Shown: positions 1-11,800, counted from the stretch's first letter. The stretch: 64,000 bases of DNA from Hordeum vulgare subsp. vulgare (GCF_904849725.1 NC_058523.1:205991689-206055688); one strand, 5' to 3'. The notes: a model not told the origin generated them from the letters alone. Numbers and translations: made by a program.

Positions 1-1504
1 ATCGTAGTCCTTTAGATAAGTAAGAGTGTCGAACCCAACGAGGAGCAGAAGGCTCTGATAAACGGATTTCAGCAAGGTAATAACTGCAATCACTGAAAGT
101 AGAGGTAACAAGTGATTGTGTAGCGAGGTGAAACGTAGCAAGCAAAGAGTAACAAGTAACAAGTAGTAGAAACTGTGCAGCAAGTGGCCCAATCCCTTTT
201 GTAGCAAGGGACAAGCCTGAACAAAGTCTTACAGGAGGAAAAACACTCCCGAGGACACACGGGAATTTCTGTCATGCTAGTTTCATTGTGTTCATATGAT
301 TCACGTTCGTTACTTTGATAGTTTGATATGTGGGTGGACCGGCGCTTGGGTACTTCCCTTACTTGGACAAGCATCCCACTTATGACTAACCTCTCTCGCA
401 AGCATACGCAACTACAAAAGAAGAATTAAGACAAAGTCTAACCATAGCATTAAACTAGTGGATCCAAATCAGCCCCTCACGAAGCAACGCATAGACTGGG
501 GTTTAAGCTTCTGTCACTCCAGCAACCCATCATCTACTTTCTACTTCCCAATGCCTTCCTCTAGGCCCAAATATGGTGAAGTTTTATGTAGTCGACGTCC
601 ACATAACCCCACCAGAGGAAAAGACAACATACAACATATCAAAATATCGAACGAATTTCAAATTCACATGACTATTATCAGCATGACTTATCCCGTGTCC
701 TCAGGAACAAAAGTAACTACTCACAAGGCATAATCATAATCATGATCAAAGGTGTAATGAATAGCATCAAGGATCTGAACATAAACTCTTCCACCAAGTA
801 ATCCAACTAGCATCAACTACAAAGAGTAATCAACACTACTAGCAACATTACAAGTACCAATCGGAGTCGTGAGACGAAGATTGGTTACAAGAGATGAACT
901 AGGTATTGGAGAGGAGATGGTGCTGATGAAGATGCTGATGAAGATGCCTCCCCTCCAACGAGAGGAGTGTTGGTGATGACGATGGCGATGATTCCCCCCC
1001 TCCGAGAGGGAAGTTTCCTCGGCAGGATCGTCCTGCCGGAGCTCTAGATTGGTTCTGCTCAAGTTCCGCCTCGTGGCGGCGGAGAAACCACGAAAAAGCT
1101 CCCTATTGATTTTTTTCCAAACCAGGACGCTTCATATAGCAAAAGAGGGGGGCTAGTGGGCCTTCAGGCAGCCCACAAGCCTGCCCCGCGCCACCAGGGG
1201 GGTGGCGGCGGTGGGCAAGCTTGTGGCCCCCTGGTGGCCCCCCTCCGGTAGTTCTTTCGCCCAGTATTTTTAATATATTTCAGAAAAAATCCACGTAATT
1301 TTTCAGGGCATTTGGAGATGTGCAAAATAGTGGACTAGGATTTGCTCCTTTTCCAGTCCAGAATTCTAGCTGCCTGAATTCTCCCTCTTCAAATAAACCT
1401 TGCAAAATAAGAGAGAAAAGGCACAAATATGGTACCACAAGTAATATAACAGCCCAAAAAGAATAAATATCAACATGAAAGCATGATGCAAAATGGACGT
1501 ATCA
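1..1504 (-). mobile_element. LTR of a minus-strand Ty3/gypsy element, cut by the window edge
   Basis: Read on the minus strand, this stretch begins TGATACGTCCATTTTG at 1504 and runs leftwards as an LTR. Its far end lies just outside the window; the sequence at 1-50 looks like the last part of such LTRs, near the phrase for 'gttgggttcgacactc'. It is GC-rich at 1150-1250, as the U3 regions of grass gypsy LTRs often are. To its right it joins directly to the coding tail of another element at 1507, so it inserted into that element or replaced part of it. I cannot tell a solo LTR from the end LTR of a full element. Small ORFs inside it are not believable genes. LTR identity is inferred from the terminal sequence and general resemblance. 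Confidence 0.75.
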
Positions 1505-1506
1505 CT

Positions 1507-1575
1507 GAAGCCACTTGGGAACGCGAGGATCATCTTTGTGATGAATACCCCGAGCTCTTTCCTTCTACCTCTTAA
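1507..1575 (+). pseudogene. C-terminal end of a chromovirus (Ty3/gypsy) pol polyprotein
   Basis: An open frame of 22 codons ends in TAA at 1573-1575. Its residues EATWERED...YPELF are the signature of the end of the chromodomain at the C terminus of plant chromovirus integrases (Tekay/Del/Reina kind). Everything upstream (gag, protease, RT, RNase H, most of integrase) is missing because the LTR at 1-1504 ends two bases before this frame. The stop is followed after 36 bases by the 3' LTR, the normal layout for this group. The peptide motif is seen directly; the clade is from family knowledge; clade-level placement is uncertain with so few residues. Confidence 0.7.
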
Positions 1576-1611
1576 TTCTCGGGACAAGAATTCTTATTAG
1601 TAGGGGAGAGT
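1576..1611 (+). other. 3' leader with polypurine tract of the chromovirus
   Basis: The 36 bases between the pol stop and the LTR start end in the purine run AGTAGGGGAGAG followed by T and then TGTGACATCC. This is the expected primer site for plus-strand DNA synthesis and fixes the start of the 3' LTR at 1612. Confidence 0.65.
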
Positions 1612-1970
1612 TGTGACATCCTCGTCTTTTGCTATAGTGTTGAATGTAATTAAGTTAGAGTGATCACACGCTAATGATGCCATGTCACCGTGTTTCCTAT
1701 CGTTAATCTGGCGTCACTTCAAAACGGTTCGAATTTAAATTTAATATTTAAGTCAAGCGATAAAAGTTTTCGAATGTCAAAATATTAATGTTCGGGTGTG
1801 TCGGTTATTACCTAGGAGAATTATCCTTTAGGAATTATTAATTTTGAGAGGATTTATTGCGTTAAACGAAAATAAAACTTAAACAAAAATGAAACAGAAA
1901 TAATAATAATAAAGAAACATCCCTGGCCAAGCTGGGCAAATTGGACCATACCAGCCCAACTACCCGTGGG

Positions 1971-1977
1971 TATAAAA
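1971..1977 (+). promoter_or_regulatory. TATA box of the outer LTR
   Basis: The heptamer TATAAAA lies in CGTGGGTATAAAACCC, 360 bases into the LTR and on its sense strand. It is a likely core promoter, with transcription expected about 30 bases downstream. NA-1 is inserted about 310 bp farther on and would interrupt any transcript. Confidence 0.5.
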
Positions 1978-2288
1978 CCCACCTAAGCACACTATGGCCC
2001 CCGGGTCTATTCCACACCATATTTTCAGCCCAACAGCCCGAACCCCACGTCATCCCCAGCGCCACAATCCCCCACATCGCCCCACTCCTCCCTCGTCTCT
2101 CCCCCTCACACAACCCATGTTAGCCCCCGCAACACCCAGCGTGCCACTGTCCCTCGCCTCCTCTATCCACCCAGCCAGACCCCCAACGCCTCCCTGCACC
2201 GGCGCCCGACCGCGCCCTCCACCTCGCTCGCGCCTCCCTTACCCCTCCCTGCGCAATACCGCGCATCCGCCTCAACGCCACTGGTCCA

Positions 2289-3819
2289 TGCTACGGTAAC
2301 AAAAGTCCTTCCTTGGCGCTAGGAATTCTTCTTGCTACTTCTCTTGTTCGAGTCGGTTTTTTCCTTTGAAGAGGAAAGGGTGTTGCAGCACAGGAGCAGT
2401 AAGTACTTCCCTCAGTTTGAGAACCAAGGTATCAATCCAGAAGGAGGGTCTCGTCAAGTCCAGAGTACCTGCGCAAACACAAACAAGCTTGCACCCAACG
2501 CTTCAAAGGGGTTGTCAATCCCTTCAAGATTGTTTGCAAAGTGAGATCTGAAGGCGGAAAGTGCAACGAAGTAAAAAGTGTAAGGCTGAAAATAGTGTTC
2601 ACTAGATGCTTCTCTCAAAATAGAAAATATCACGGTGGGTGAACAAATTACTGTCGAGCAATTGATAGAACCGCGCAAATTTATGACGATATCTAAGGCA
2701 ATGATGATACATATAGGCATCACGTCCGAGACAAGTAGACCGATACTTTCTGCATCTACTACTATTACTCCACACATCGACCCCTATCCACCATGCATCT
2801 AGTGCATTGAGTTCATGACAAACAGAGTAACGCCTTAAGAACGATGACATGATGTAGAGGGATAATCTCAAACCAATGATGAAAACCCCATCTTTTTACC
2901 CTTGATGGCAACAACACGATGCGTGCCTCGCTACCCCTTCTATCACTGGGTGAGGTCACCGCACGGTATGAACCCAAAACCAAGCACTTCTCCCATTGGA
3001 AGAATCATAGATCTAGTTGGCCAAGAAAAACCCACAACTCGAAGAGAATTACAAGGATATGAAATCATGCATAAGAGAGATCAGAAGAAACTCAAATAAG
3101 ATTCATAGATAATCTGATCATAAATCCACAATTCATCGGATCTCGACAAACACACCGTAAAAGAAGATTACGTCGAATAGATCTCCATGAAGATCATGGA
3201 GAAGTTTGTATTGAAGATCCAAGAGAGAGAAGAAGCTATCTAGTTACTAGCTATAGACCCGTAGGTCTATGGTGAACTACTCACGCATCATCGGAGAGGT
3301 CATGGTGTTGATGAAGAAGCCCTCCATGTCCGAATCCCCCCTCCGGCAGGGCACCAGAACGTTCCCCGGATGGGATCTTGCGGAGACAGTAGCTTGCGGC
3401 GGCGGAAAATTAATTTCGATGATCTCCTGATTTTTTTGGGATTTTTAGGGAATATATAGGCGCAACCCCTAGGTTAGAGGGCGCCTAGGGGGCCCACAAG
3501 CCTGTGGGCCACGACCTACCCCCCTGGCCGCGGGGTGGGGGCTTGTGGGGCCCCCGAGGCTCCCCTGCCTTGGCTCTCAAGCTTCCCGATCTTCTTCCGT
3601 TACGGAAAAAATCTTTTCGGGGATTTTCTTCCGTTTGGACTCCATTTCAAAATCTCCTTTGAAAGCGGTCAAAAACATGGAAAAAGCAGAAACTGGCACT
3701 TGGCACTGAATTAATAAGTTAGTCCCAAAAAATATATAAAAGGCATGCAAAACATCCAAAGTTTGACAAGATAATAGCATGAAACCATAAAAAAATATAG
3801 ATATGTTGGAGACGTATCA
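2289..3819 (-). repeat. NA-1 3' LTR (full length, 1531 bp)
   Basis: Homologous end to end to 8813-9693 except that this copy keeps about 650 bp (around 2920-3590) that the 5' LTR has lost. Compared with the 5' LTR it lacks about 37 bp near 2598, where the 5' copy reads tatggtgtggagtagacc. The small indels and substitutions imply an old insertion. Confidence 0.85.
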
Positions 3820-3836
3820 AGCATCCCCAAGCTTAA
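3820..3836 (-). other. NA-1 polypurine tract
   Basis: On the minus strand the sequence before the 3' LTR reads AAGCTTGGGGATGCT followed by TGATACGTC. The same AAGCTTGGGGA(T/G) motif precedes the 3' LTRs of NA-2, NA-3 and NB, as expected for a plus-strand primer. Confidence 0.7.
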
Positions 3837-4640
3837 CTCCTGCTCGACCTCGAGTAGGGAAGTGATAAAGAATGAATTTTTGATGTGGAATGCTACCTAG
3901 CACAGTTGTCCTTTGCAACTTCTTTCACGTGACATGAATGTTCAGATTCGTAAGATTCAAAACAATAGTTTTCTATTGACATGAAAATAGTAATACTTCA
4001 AGCAAACTAGCAAGGTAATCATGAACTTTCAAAATAACAAGGCCAAGGAAATTTATCCCTACAAAATCATATGGTCTGGCTATGCTCCATCATCCTCACA
4101 CAACTAATGTAAATCATGCACAACCCCGGTATTGGCCAAGTAATTTTTTTCGCACTCTTACTTTCTCAAACTTTTTATAACTACCACGCAATACATGAGC
4201 GCGAGCCATGGATATAGCACTATAAATGGAATAGAGTGTGGTGGTGGTTGTGAGACAAAAAGGAGGAGATGGTCACATTGACTAGGCATATCAATAGGCT
4301 ATGGAGATTCCCATTAATAGGTATCAATGTGAATGAGTAGGGATTGCCATACAAGAGATGCACTAGAGCTATAAGTATGTGAAAGCTCAAAAGGAAAACT
4401 AGTGGGTGTGCATCCAACTTGCTTGCTCACGAAGACCTAGGGCAATTTTGAGGAAGCCCATCATTGGAATATACAAGCCAAGTTATATAATGAAGATTCC
4501 CACTAGCATATGGTAGTGACAAAGCAAGAAGCTCTCAATCATGAAGAACATGGTGCTATTATGAAGCACAAGTGTGGAAAAAGATAGTAGCATTGTCCCT
4601 TCTCTCTCTTTCTCTTTTTTTCATTTGGGCTCTTAGGCCT

Positions 4641-4671
<31 letters not shown>

Positions 4672-6506
4672 GGCTCTTTTGCCTCTTTTTTTATTTCCTC
4701 ACATGGGACAATGCTCTAATAATGATTATCATCACACTTTTATTTACTCACAGCTCAAAACTCACAATGATGACTCCATAGGAAATGCCTCCGGCAGTGT
4801 ATCGGGATGTGCAACGATCTAGCACGGTGTATGACGTTGAAACATCTCGCTAGCTATCTTACGATCATGCAAAGGCAATATGAGAGTGACGGCACAAGTC
4901 ATGAGATGGAACGGTGGGAGTTGCATGGCAATATATCTCGGAATGGCTATAAAAATGCCATAGTAGGTAGGTATGATGGATGCTTTGAGGAAGGAATTTT
5001 GTGGGTTTGTGCACCGGCGAGAATTGCGCGACACTAGAGAAGCTTGCAATGGTGGAAGGTGAAAGTGCATATATACCATGGACTCACATTAGTCATGAAG
5101 AACTCACATACTTGTTGTGGAAGTTTTTATTAGTAATCGAAACAAAGTGCTAAACACATACTCCTAGGGTAAGGGTTGGTAGGTGTTAACCATCGTGCGA
5201 TCCCGACCTCAACACAAAGGATGACAATCAATAGATCAATTATGCTCCGACTTACTACATAGCGGTTCACCATACGTGCATGCTACGGGAATCACTAACT
5301 TCAACACAAGTATTTCTAGATTCACAACACCCTACTAACATAGCTCTTAATATTACCAAATCCACTTCTCAAAACTATTTGAGAGGAATCAAAACTTCTC
5401 TTTCTACTCAATGCACATGAAGATGGAGGTTTCACATCCTCTTTGGGTACCTATCACATTTGGGACTACTTTCATACCATAAGCCATCTACCAAGTCACG
5501 CACCGCCGTGCTCTAAAAGATATAAGTGAAGCACATAGAGAAAAAGTGTCTAGCTCAAAATATATAAGTGAAGCACTATGAGCATTCTAGCAAAATCACG
5601 ATGAGTGCATGTCTCTCTCTCTCTCAAAAAGGTTTGCAGCAAGGATGATTGTAACACAACAAAAATAAAAGACTCCTAAGATACAAGATGCTCCAAGAAA
5701 AACACATATCATGTGGTGAATAAAAATATAGCTCCAAGTAATGTTACCGATGGATTGAAGACGAAAGAGGAGATGCCTTCCCGGGGCATTCCCAAGCTTA
5801 GGCTTTTGGGTTTCCTTGAATTTGTCTTGCGATGCCTTGGGAATCCCCAATCTTGAGCTCTTTACATTCCTTATCTCTTTGTCCACGAGAACATCACCCA
5901 AAACTTGAAAACTTCACAACACAAAACTTAAACAGAAACTCGTGATAACATTAGCACAAGAAAACAAACTACCACTTCTTTTGCTACTGTAGCAAACTTG
6001 ATTTCCATCTATACTGGTGTTGGGCTACTGTATTCTCACTTTTCCATGGCTAGTAACCCCCGATACTAACCATAGTTTCATCAAAACAAGCAACCAACTC
6101 AACAAAAACAGAATCTGTCAAAAACAGACCAGTCTGTAGCAATCTGTATACTTCGTATACTTATGATACCTCAAAAAATCTGAAACATTACGACGGCCTG
6201 GGAAAAAAGAATATCAACCAGCAGCAAAAAGAATCAATTCAAAATAGCTTTCTGAATAAAAATGAAAAATCATCTCGTGAGCGAAACGTTTCTGTCTTTT
6301 TCTAGCAGGATCAAACAACCATTACCAAGACTAGTCATAAAGGTTTTGCTTGGCTCAAACTCAAAAGGAAACACAAAAAACACAATCACAACAGAATTTT
6401 AATGGCGTGGACGCAACAAAACAGAAAGAAAAAGATAAATTCATTGGGTTGCCTCCCAACAAGCGCTATTGTTTAACGCCCTTAGCTAGGCATAAAAGCG
6501 ATAGAA
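3837..6506 (-). other. NA-1 internal region without genes
   Basis: About 2.7 kb where the pol gene of a full element would sit. No RT, RNase H or integrase motif is readable on either strand. It contains a 30-base T run near 4642-4671 within a pyrimidine-rich stretch and, on the minus strand, the phrase GCGCTTGTTGGGAGGCAACCC just after the gag-protease stop. The whole region is recognisably repeated in NA-2 (26830-27422 plus 30075-32240) and NA-3 (48998-51690), so it is a real conserved part of the family although non-coding. Confidence 0.7.
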
Positions 6507-7967
6507 TCACGTATCATCGTCTTTGGTGCTCAAACCATAAGTGGCCCTCATCATGGATTCATAAGGAAATCTTATTTTCTTCCTAGGAAAGTGTTCCATG
6601 CCCTTCCTTAAAGGAAATTGAAATCTAACATTCCCTTCCTTCATATCGATGATAGCGCCAATAGTCCTTAGGAAAGGTCTACCAAGAATAATAGGGCATG
6701 TAGGATTGGAATCAATGTCAAGGACAATGAAATCCACGGCTACATAGTTGGTATTTGCAATAATAAGAACATCATTGATCCTTCCCATGGGTTTCTTGAC
6801 AGTAGAATCACCAAGATGCAAATTAAGAGAACACTCTTCAATCTCACTAAAACCCAAAACATCACATAAAGACTTTGGAATCGCAGAACCACTAGCACCC
6901 AAATCACACAAAGCATTGCACTCATAGTTTTTGATTTTGATTTTGATGGTACGTTCCCACTCATCATGAAGCTTTCTAGGGATAGAGACTTCCAATTCAA
7001 GTTTCTCTTCAAGATATTTTATCATAGCTTCGACGATATGATCGGTAAAGGCCTTGTTTTGGCTATAAGTGTGTGGAGAGTTTAGCATGGATTGCATCAA
7101 AGAAATGCATTCAATCAAGGAGCAACTATCATAATTGAATTCCTTGAATTCCATGGTAGTAATTTCATTACTACTCAAAGTTTTAACATCCTCTACTCCA
7201 CTTTCAATGCTTTTAGCATCAAGATAGATGGAATCTGAATCATTTGGGCACTTTTCAACCAAAGTGGATTCATATCCAGCCCCAAAATCATTAGGTTTGA
7301 CACAAGGAAACAAAGATTCAGTGGGAGTCACACCAAGCACTTTAAGATCTTCGTGATTCTCATCACGAGAACACGCCTTTTTAAGCCATTCATGTCTAGC
7401 AAGAATTTGGGCGGTTCTTTCTTGGCTCTCAATCATGGAAACACGCATAGCTTTCAAAGTTTCATCCATGTTGATTTTGGGAGGAGCACATCTAACTTTC
7501 AAAGCATCAACATCACTAGACGTTCTATCAACGCTCCTAGCCAAATCGTCAATTTTGAGTAGCTTTTCCTCTATGGATGCATTGAAAATCTTTTGAGAAT
7601 TGATGAACTCTTTGATATTACTCTCTATATCAGAGGGTAATCTATTGTAATTTCCATGGTTATTGTTGTAGGAGTTGCCAAAATTATTAGAGGAGTTACT
7701 AGGAAAAGGACCAGGAACATAGTTTCCTCTAAAAGGATTGTTGTTGCCAAAGTTATTCCTACCAACAAAATTAACGTCCAAGCTAGCGTTGCTACTCTCA
7801 ATCAAAGAAGACAAGGGCATATAATTAGGATCCAAAGGATCACTTCTACTAGCAACCAAATTTATTAACTCATCCATCTTAGCATCCAACGAGTTAATTT
7901 CTTCTATGGCGTGTAACTTCTCACTAGTAGGTGACCTTTCAGTGTGCCACTGAGAGTAGTTCGTCAT
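6507..7967 (-). CDS. NA-1 gag C-terminal part plus retropepsin-like protease
   Basis: A 486-residue frame. The first ~115 residues include an Asn/Gly-rich linker (GNNNPFRGNYVPG). The middle is acidic and helical. From about residue 350 comes an aspartic protease-like domain: the active-site position reads CDLGASGSAIP where active proteases have D-S/T-G, followed by flap-like ADFIV.. and the conserved tail CPIILGRPFLRT..AIID. This form (DLGA) is usual in plant Athila-group elements. The frame stops at 6507 and no RT follows. It is open for its whole length, but it is a downstream part of a frameshifted gag-pro, so a functional product is unlikely. Confidence 0.8.
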   Translation of the reverse strand: MTNYSQWHTERSPTSEKLHAIEEINSLDAKMDELINLVASRSDPLDPNYMPLSSLIESSNASLDVNFVGRNNFGNNNPFRGNYVPGPFPSNSSNNFGNSYNNNHGNYNRLPSDIESNIKEFINSQKIFNASIEEKLLKIDDLARSVDRTSSDVDALKVRCAPPKINMDETLKAMRVSMIESQERTAQILARHEWLKKACSRDENHEDLKVLGVTPTESLFPCVKPNDFGAGYESTLVEKCPNDSDSIYLDAKSIESGVEDVKTLSSNEITTMEFKEFNYDSCSLIECISLMQSMLNSPHTYSQNKAFTDHIVEAMIKYLEEKLELEVSIPRKLHDEWERTIKIKIKNYECNALCDLGASGSAIPKSLCDVLGFSEIEECSLNLHLGDSTVKKPMGRINDVLIIANTNYVAVDFIVLDIDSNPTCPIILGRPFLRTIGAIIDMKEGNVRFQFPLRKGMEHFPRKKIRFPYESMMRATYGLSTKDDDT

Positions 7968-7975
7968 GATGTTGT

Positions 7976-8582
7976 CTAAGAGCTTTGTGGCTCTCCTAAC
8001 GTGATTTCCATGAACGTTCCACCTGAGGCGGAGTCCAAGATATTTCTAGAAGTGAAATTCAAGCCAGCGTAAAAGATTTGAATAATCATCCAAAGACTCA
8101 AGCCATGAGCTGGACAATTTCTAATCATTAATTTCATTCTCTCCCAAGATTGTGCAACATGTTCATGATCAAGTTGCTTGAAATTCATGATATCATTACG
8201 GAGAGAGATGATCTTAGCCGGCGGAAAATACTTGGATATATAATCATCTTTGCACTTATCCCAAGAATCGATACTATTTTTGGGCAAAGAAGAAAACCAA
8301 GTTTTTGCGCGATCTCGCAACGAGAAAGAAAAAAAGCTTCAATTTAATCACGTCATTATCCACATCTTTTTTCTTTTGCATTTTGCAAAGCTCAATGTAG
8401 GTATTGATATGGGATGCCACATCTTCACTAGGAAGGCCAGATAATTCCTCTTTCATAACAAGATTCAGCAAAGCGGCATTGATTTCGTATGATTCCGTAC
8501 TAGTGGCGGGAGGAATCGGAGTACTAATAAAATCATTATTATTAGTATTCGAGAAGTCACAAAGTTTGGTGTTTTCATTCAT
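7976..8582 (-). pseudogene. NA-1 gag, N-terminal half, frameshifted
   Basis: A start at 8582 (MNENTKLCDF...) opens a frame read to about 8290. The homologous reading then moves to another frame (to 7976), where a retrotransposon gag domain follows: RDRAKTWFSSLP, SWDKCKDDYISKYFPP, SWERMKLMIRNCP. These are typical conserved positions of the Retrotrans_gag family that forms the particle shell. The reading ends at 7976 and resumes in the first frame at 7967, so at least two frameshifts interrupt gag-protease. No CCHC zinc knuckle is seen. I chose 8582 because upstream codons are low-complexity Phe/Leu from pyrimidine-rich leader. Confidence 0.75.
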
Positions 8583-8785
8583 GGTGACTTCAGCAAGCAA
8601 GCAAGCACACAAGCAAACAAAGAGCAGGCGAGAAAAGGGGCGAACGAAAAGGGCAAACGAAAAAGGCAAACGAAAAAGGAAAATTGGTGAAGTGGGGGAG
8701 AGGAAAACGAGAGGCAACTGACAAACGAAGTAATGCAAGAGATGACTTTGCGACACCTACTTGGATGAGTTCTTGAGTTGATCCT

Positions 8786-8802
8786 CCCCGGCAACGCCGC
8801 TA
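8786..8802 (-). other. NA-1 primer binding site (tRNA-Asp type)
   Basis: On the minus strand TAGCGGCGTTGCCGGGG lies about ten bases after the 5' LTR. It matches the consensus TGGCGCCGTTGCCGGGG, complementary to the 3' end of plant tRNA-Asp, with two or three changes. NA-2 keeps the consensus intact. Confidence 0.7.
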
Positions 8803-8812
8803 GAAATTCTTC

Positions 8813-9693
8813 TGCTACGGTAACAAAAGTCCTTCCTTGGCGCTAGGAATTCTTCTTGCTACTTCTCTTGTTCGCGTCGGTTTTTCCCATGAAGAGGAAA
8901 GGGTGATGCAGCACAGTAGGAGTAAGTATTTCCCTCAGTTTGAGAACCAAGGTATCAATCCAGAAGGAGGGTCTCGTCAAGTCCAGAGTACCTGCGACAA
9001 CACAAACAAGCTTGCACCCAACGCTTCAAAGGGGTTGTCAATCCCTTCAAGATTGTTTGCAAAGTGAGATCTGAAGGCGGAAAGTGCAACGAAGTAAAAA
9101 GTGTAAGGCTGAAAATATGGTGTGGAGTAGACCCGGGGCGATAGTGTTCACTAGATGCTTGTCTCAAAATAGAAAATATCACGGTGGGTGAACAAATTAC
9201 TATCGAGCAATTGATAGAACCGCGCAAATTTATGACGATATCTAAGGCAATTATGATAGATATAGGCATCACGTCCGAGACAAGTAGACCGATACTTTCT
9301 GCATCTACTACTATTACTCCACACATCGACCGCTATCCACCATGCATCTAGTGCATTGAGTTCATGAAAAATAGAGTAACGCCTTAAGCAAGATGACATG
9401 ATGTAGAGGGATAATCTCAAACCAATGATGAAAACCCCATCTTTTTACCCTTGATGGCAACAACACTAAGATACGTTGCGGAAAAAATCTTTTCGGGGAT
9501 TTTCTTCCGTTTGGACTCCGTTTCAAAATCTCCTGTGAAAGGAGTCATAGACATGAAAAAAAGGAACGGGCACTTGGCACTAAGTTAAGAAGTTAGTCCC
9601 AAAAAATATATAAAAGGCATGCAAAACATCTAATGTTTGACAAGATAATAGCATGAAACCATCAAAAATTATAGATACGTTGGAGACGTATCA
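8813..9693 (-). repeat. NA-1 5' LTR (881 bp, internally deleted)
   Basis: Matches the 3' LTR at both ends but jumps from about 9468 (gatggcaacaacacta) to sequence equivalent to 3590 (gttgcggaaaaaatctt), a loss of about 650 bp of U3 that probably occurred after insertion. Confidence 0.8.
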
Positions 9694-10221
9694 GTCCGCG
9701 CCGTCGGCCGCATCTGCCGCCCACCAGCGACCAGCTCGCGCCGCCCCGCCGTCGGCTGGCCCTTGGCCGCCTCCCTCCAGCCACCACCGGCCGGCCCCAG
9801 TGCCGCCCCCCTCCCCTCACCACCTGTCCTCACCGCCGTTGGTGGCCACCCCCACCGGATTCGCCACCACTGGAGCTCCCCCGCGCCGGAGCCGCACCGG
9901 GGTCGCGCCGACGCCCTTCCCACCGAAGTTCCTCCATGCTGGAGATCCTCCTAAGCGGATCCGACGCCACCTCCTCCACCCCTTCCCGGGAACTCCAGCT
10001 ACACCGGGCCTTCCCATCAATGTCGGTGAGCCCTCCCTCGGGCTCCTCTCACCCCCTTTCTTATTTCCCCCTCTGGTTCCGTTCCGGCGTTCATCGCCTC
10101 GTCCCGGTGCCGTTGATCTCCTGTAAGAGGAGGAGATGGAGTTTGCCTCATGTCTCTTTGTTAAGAGCGAGAGAGAGAGATGAACAGAGTGAAGAAAAAG
10201 AAAAGAGATGTTAGAAAAAAA

Positions 10222-10412
10222 AGATGCGTATGTATGCAAATATATGTATGGATATATGTATGAATATATGTATGAAATATGTGTGTATGTATATGGAATA
10301 TGCGTATATGTGGTATGCAAAAAGATGCGTATGTATGCAAATATATGTATGGATATATGTATGAAATATGTGTGTATGTATATGGAATATGCGTATATTT
10401 GGTATATATGAA
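10222..10412. repeat. Tandem duplication of a ~101-bp TATG/GTAT-rich unit
   Basis: The unit starting gatgcgtatgtatgcaaata at 10222 recurs at about 10324, with the second copy lacking about 13 bases. It lies in the outer chromovirus LTR. Short Tyr/Met- or His/Ile/Thr-rich frames over it are repeat artefacts. Confidence 0.75.
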
Positions 10413-10529
10413 ATTAGTGGTATGGATGTGTGTGCGTGTAGCGTGTGTGTGGGCTCGTTGTCCGAATGACAGTAGGGCCCCACCACTCCAACCAAATGAC
10501 ATGTGGGGTCCCTCCTAAAAACATGAAAA

Positions 10530-11800
10530 TAAAAATAAGTAAATAATAAAATTAAATATAAATATATATATATTTTTATTAATAAAATAAATAGATATAT
10601 TATTTAATTTAATTAGTTAATTAATTAAATAGAGAAATTAGTAATCTGATAATATAGATAAATAATTATCCTATTAGAGTATGACACGTGGGTCCCCCAC
10701 TAAATTAATCTGATTAATTAATAATTAACCCTAATTAATAAACTATGTCAATGACACGTAGGACCCACTCGTCAGTTTGACCAGTCAGCTTCTGATGTCA
10801 GCATGACATCATGCTGATGTCATAATAGCATTTAATAATTCATTAAATCTGTTTTTAATTCCTAAATATTAATAAAACTTTAAAAATTAATATAAATAAA
10901 ACCGTAGCTCAGATGAAAATGTTATCATCATGAAAGTTGATAAGTAGAACGCGACGAACTCGGATACGCCATCCGTTGGTATGTCACGCGCGTCCCTAGC
11001 ATAGCAAACGTGGAACTTTTCCATCGTTTTTCGTGTGACCGGTAGTAGCGAGAGACCTGGGAAATATCATCTGATATTCTCCCGATACGTCTGTGACGGA
11101 TGTTACTGCGTTAGCTCATGCTTAGCCGTGCATCTTGACATGTCATGATTAGTGCTGCAATTGTTGCTGTTATTTATTGTTTCTCCCCACTCTTCTTACC
11201 GGTAGACCCCGATATTGATGCTGCTGCCGGGTACAGCTACCCTCCTGACGACCAGCCCTTTGCCGCACAGCAACAAGGCAAGCAAACCCCCCTTGATCAT
11301 CCCTATGTCGCATATTTCTTTCTTCCTCCTGCTTGCATTAGAATTTTACTACTGTTGTAGTTAGCTCCTATATCTGATGCATAGCCTGTTTTTGATGAAA
11401 TGTTATTTTTAGTACTACACTTTAAAACTGTTTAGTATAGGTGCAGCAGTCATACCCTCTGACCCCGTAGTCCAATTGCCCCGCTTTGTCATCAAGTCTT
11501 GATCCCTGATCGACGAGCCAGATCCGACACAGCACTCACACCCCCGTTAGTTGTGCGACGCTACAGAGCTACTATCGGGTACCGAGCGTCACACCTCGCG
11601 AAGTACTCATGATGATATCTGTGTAGTATAGCTAGTCGGTCATGGTTAACGAGGGTGATTCCTCCTTCACCACTCCCGACGATGTCTCTATCGTGCGACC
11701 CCTCAAGTGTGGGACCCTCAAGGGTGATTCCTCTAAATCCACCTTGACGGATACATCGTTCGGAATCCAACGAGGGTGATACCTCGGATTCCCCCCGATG
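10530..11800 (+). other. Gene-free part of the outer LTR
   Basis: An AT-rich stretch (10540-10680, runs of AAATAATAAAATTAAAT) is followed by ordinary LTR sequence. I see no coding region or RNA gene. It is included in the outer 3' LTR because it is continuous between the NA-1 and NB insertion sites. Confidence 0.5.

Larger units (their letters stand above)
2289..9693 (-). mobile_element. NA-1: Athila-like non-autonomous LTR retrotransposon
   Basis: This is a complete minus-strand element inside the outer LTR. Its ends are TGATACGTCTCC (minus strand, at 9693) and ...TACCGTAGCA (at 2289). The flanks GTCCA (2284-2288) and GTCCG (9694-9698) form a 5-bp target duplication with one mismatch. Order on the minus strand: 5' LTR 9693-8813, primer binding site 8802-8786, broken gag-protease 8582-6507, 2.7 kb without genes, polypurine tract, 3' LTR 3819-2289. 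No reverse transcriptase, RNase H or integrase sequence is present, so it depended on enzymes from another element. NA-2 and NA-3 are relatives. Confidence 0.85.

Noticed and set aside
4572..4781. Phe-rich frame resembling a signal or membrane peptide (also 49736-49927)
   Set aside because: Encoded by a T-run in the non-coding interior of NA-1 and NA-3.
9653..10126. 157-codon proline-rich frame
   Set aside because: It begins inside the NA-1 LTR, crosses the insertion boundary and lies in GC-rich LTR sequence, so it cannot be an old gene.
10161..10502. Tyr/His/Ile/Thr-rich minus-strand frames
   Set aside because: Products of the tandem GTAT-rich duplication.
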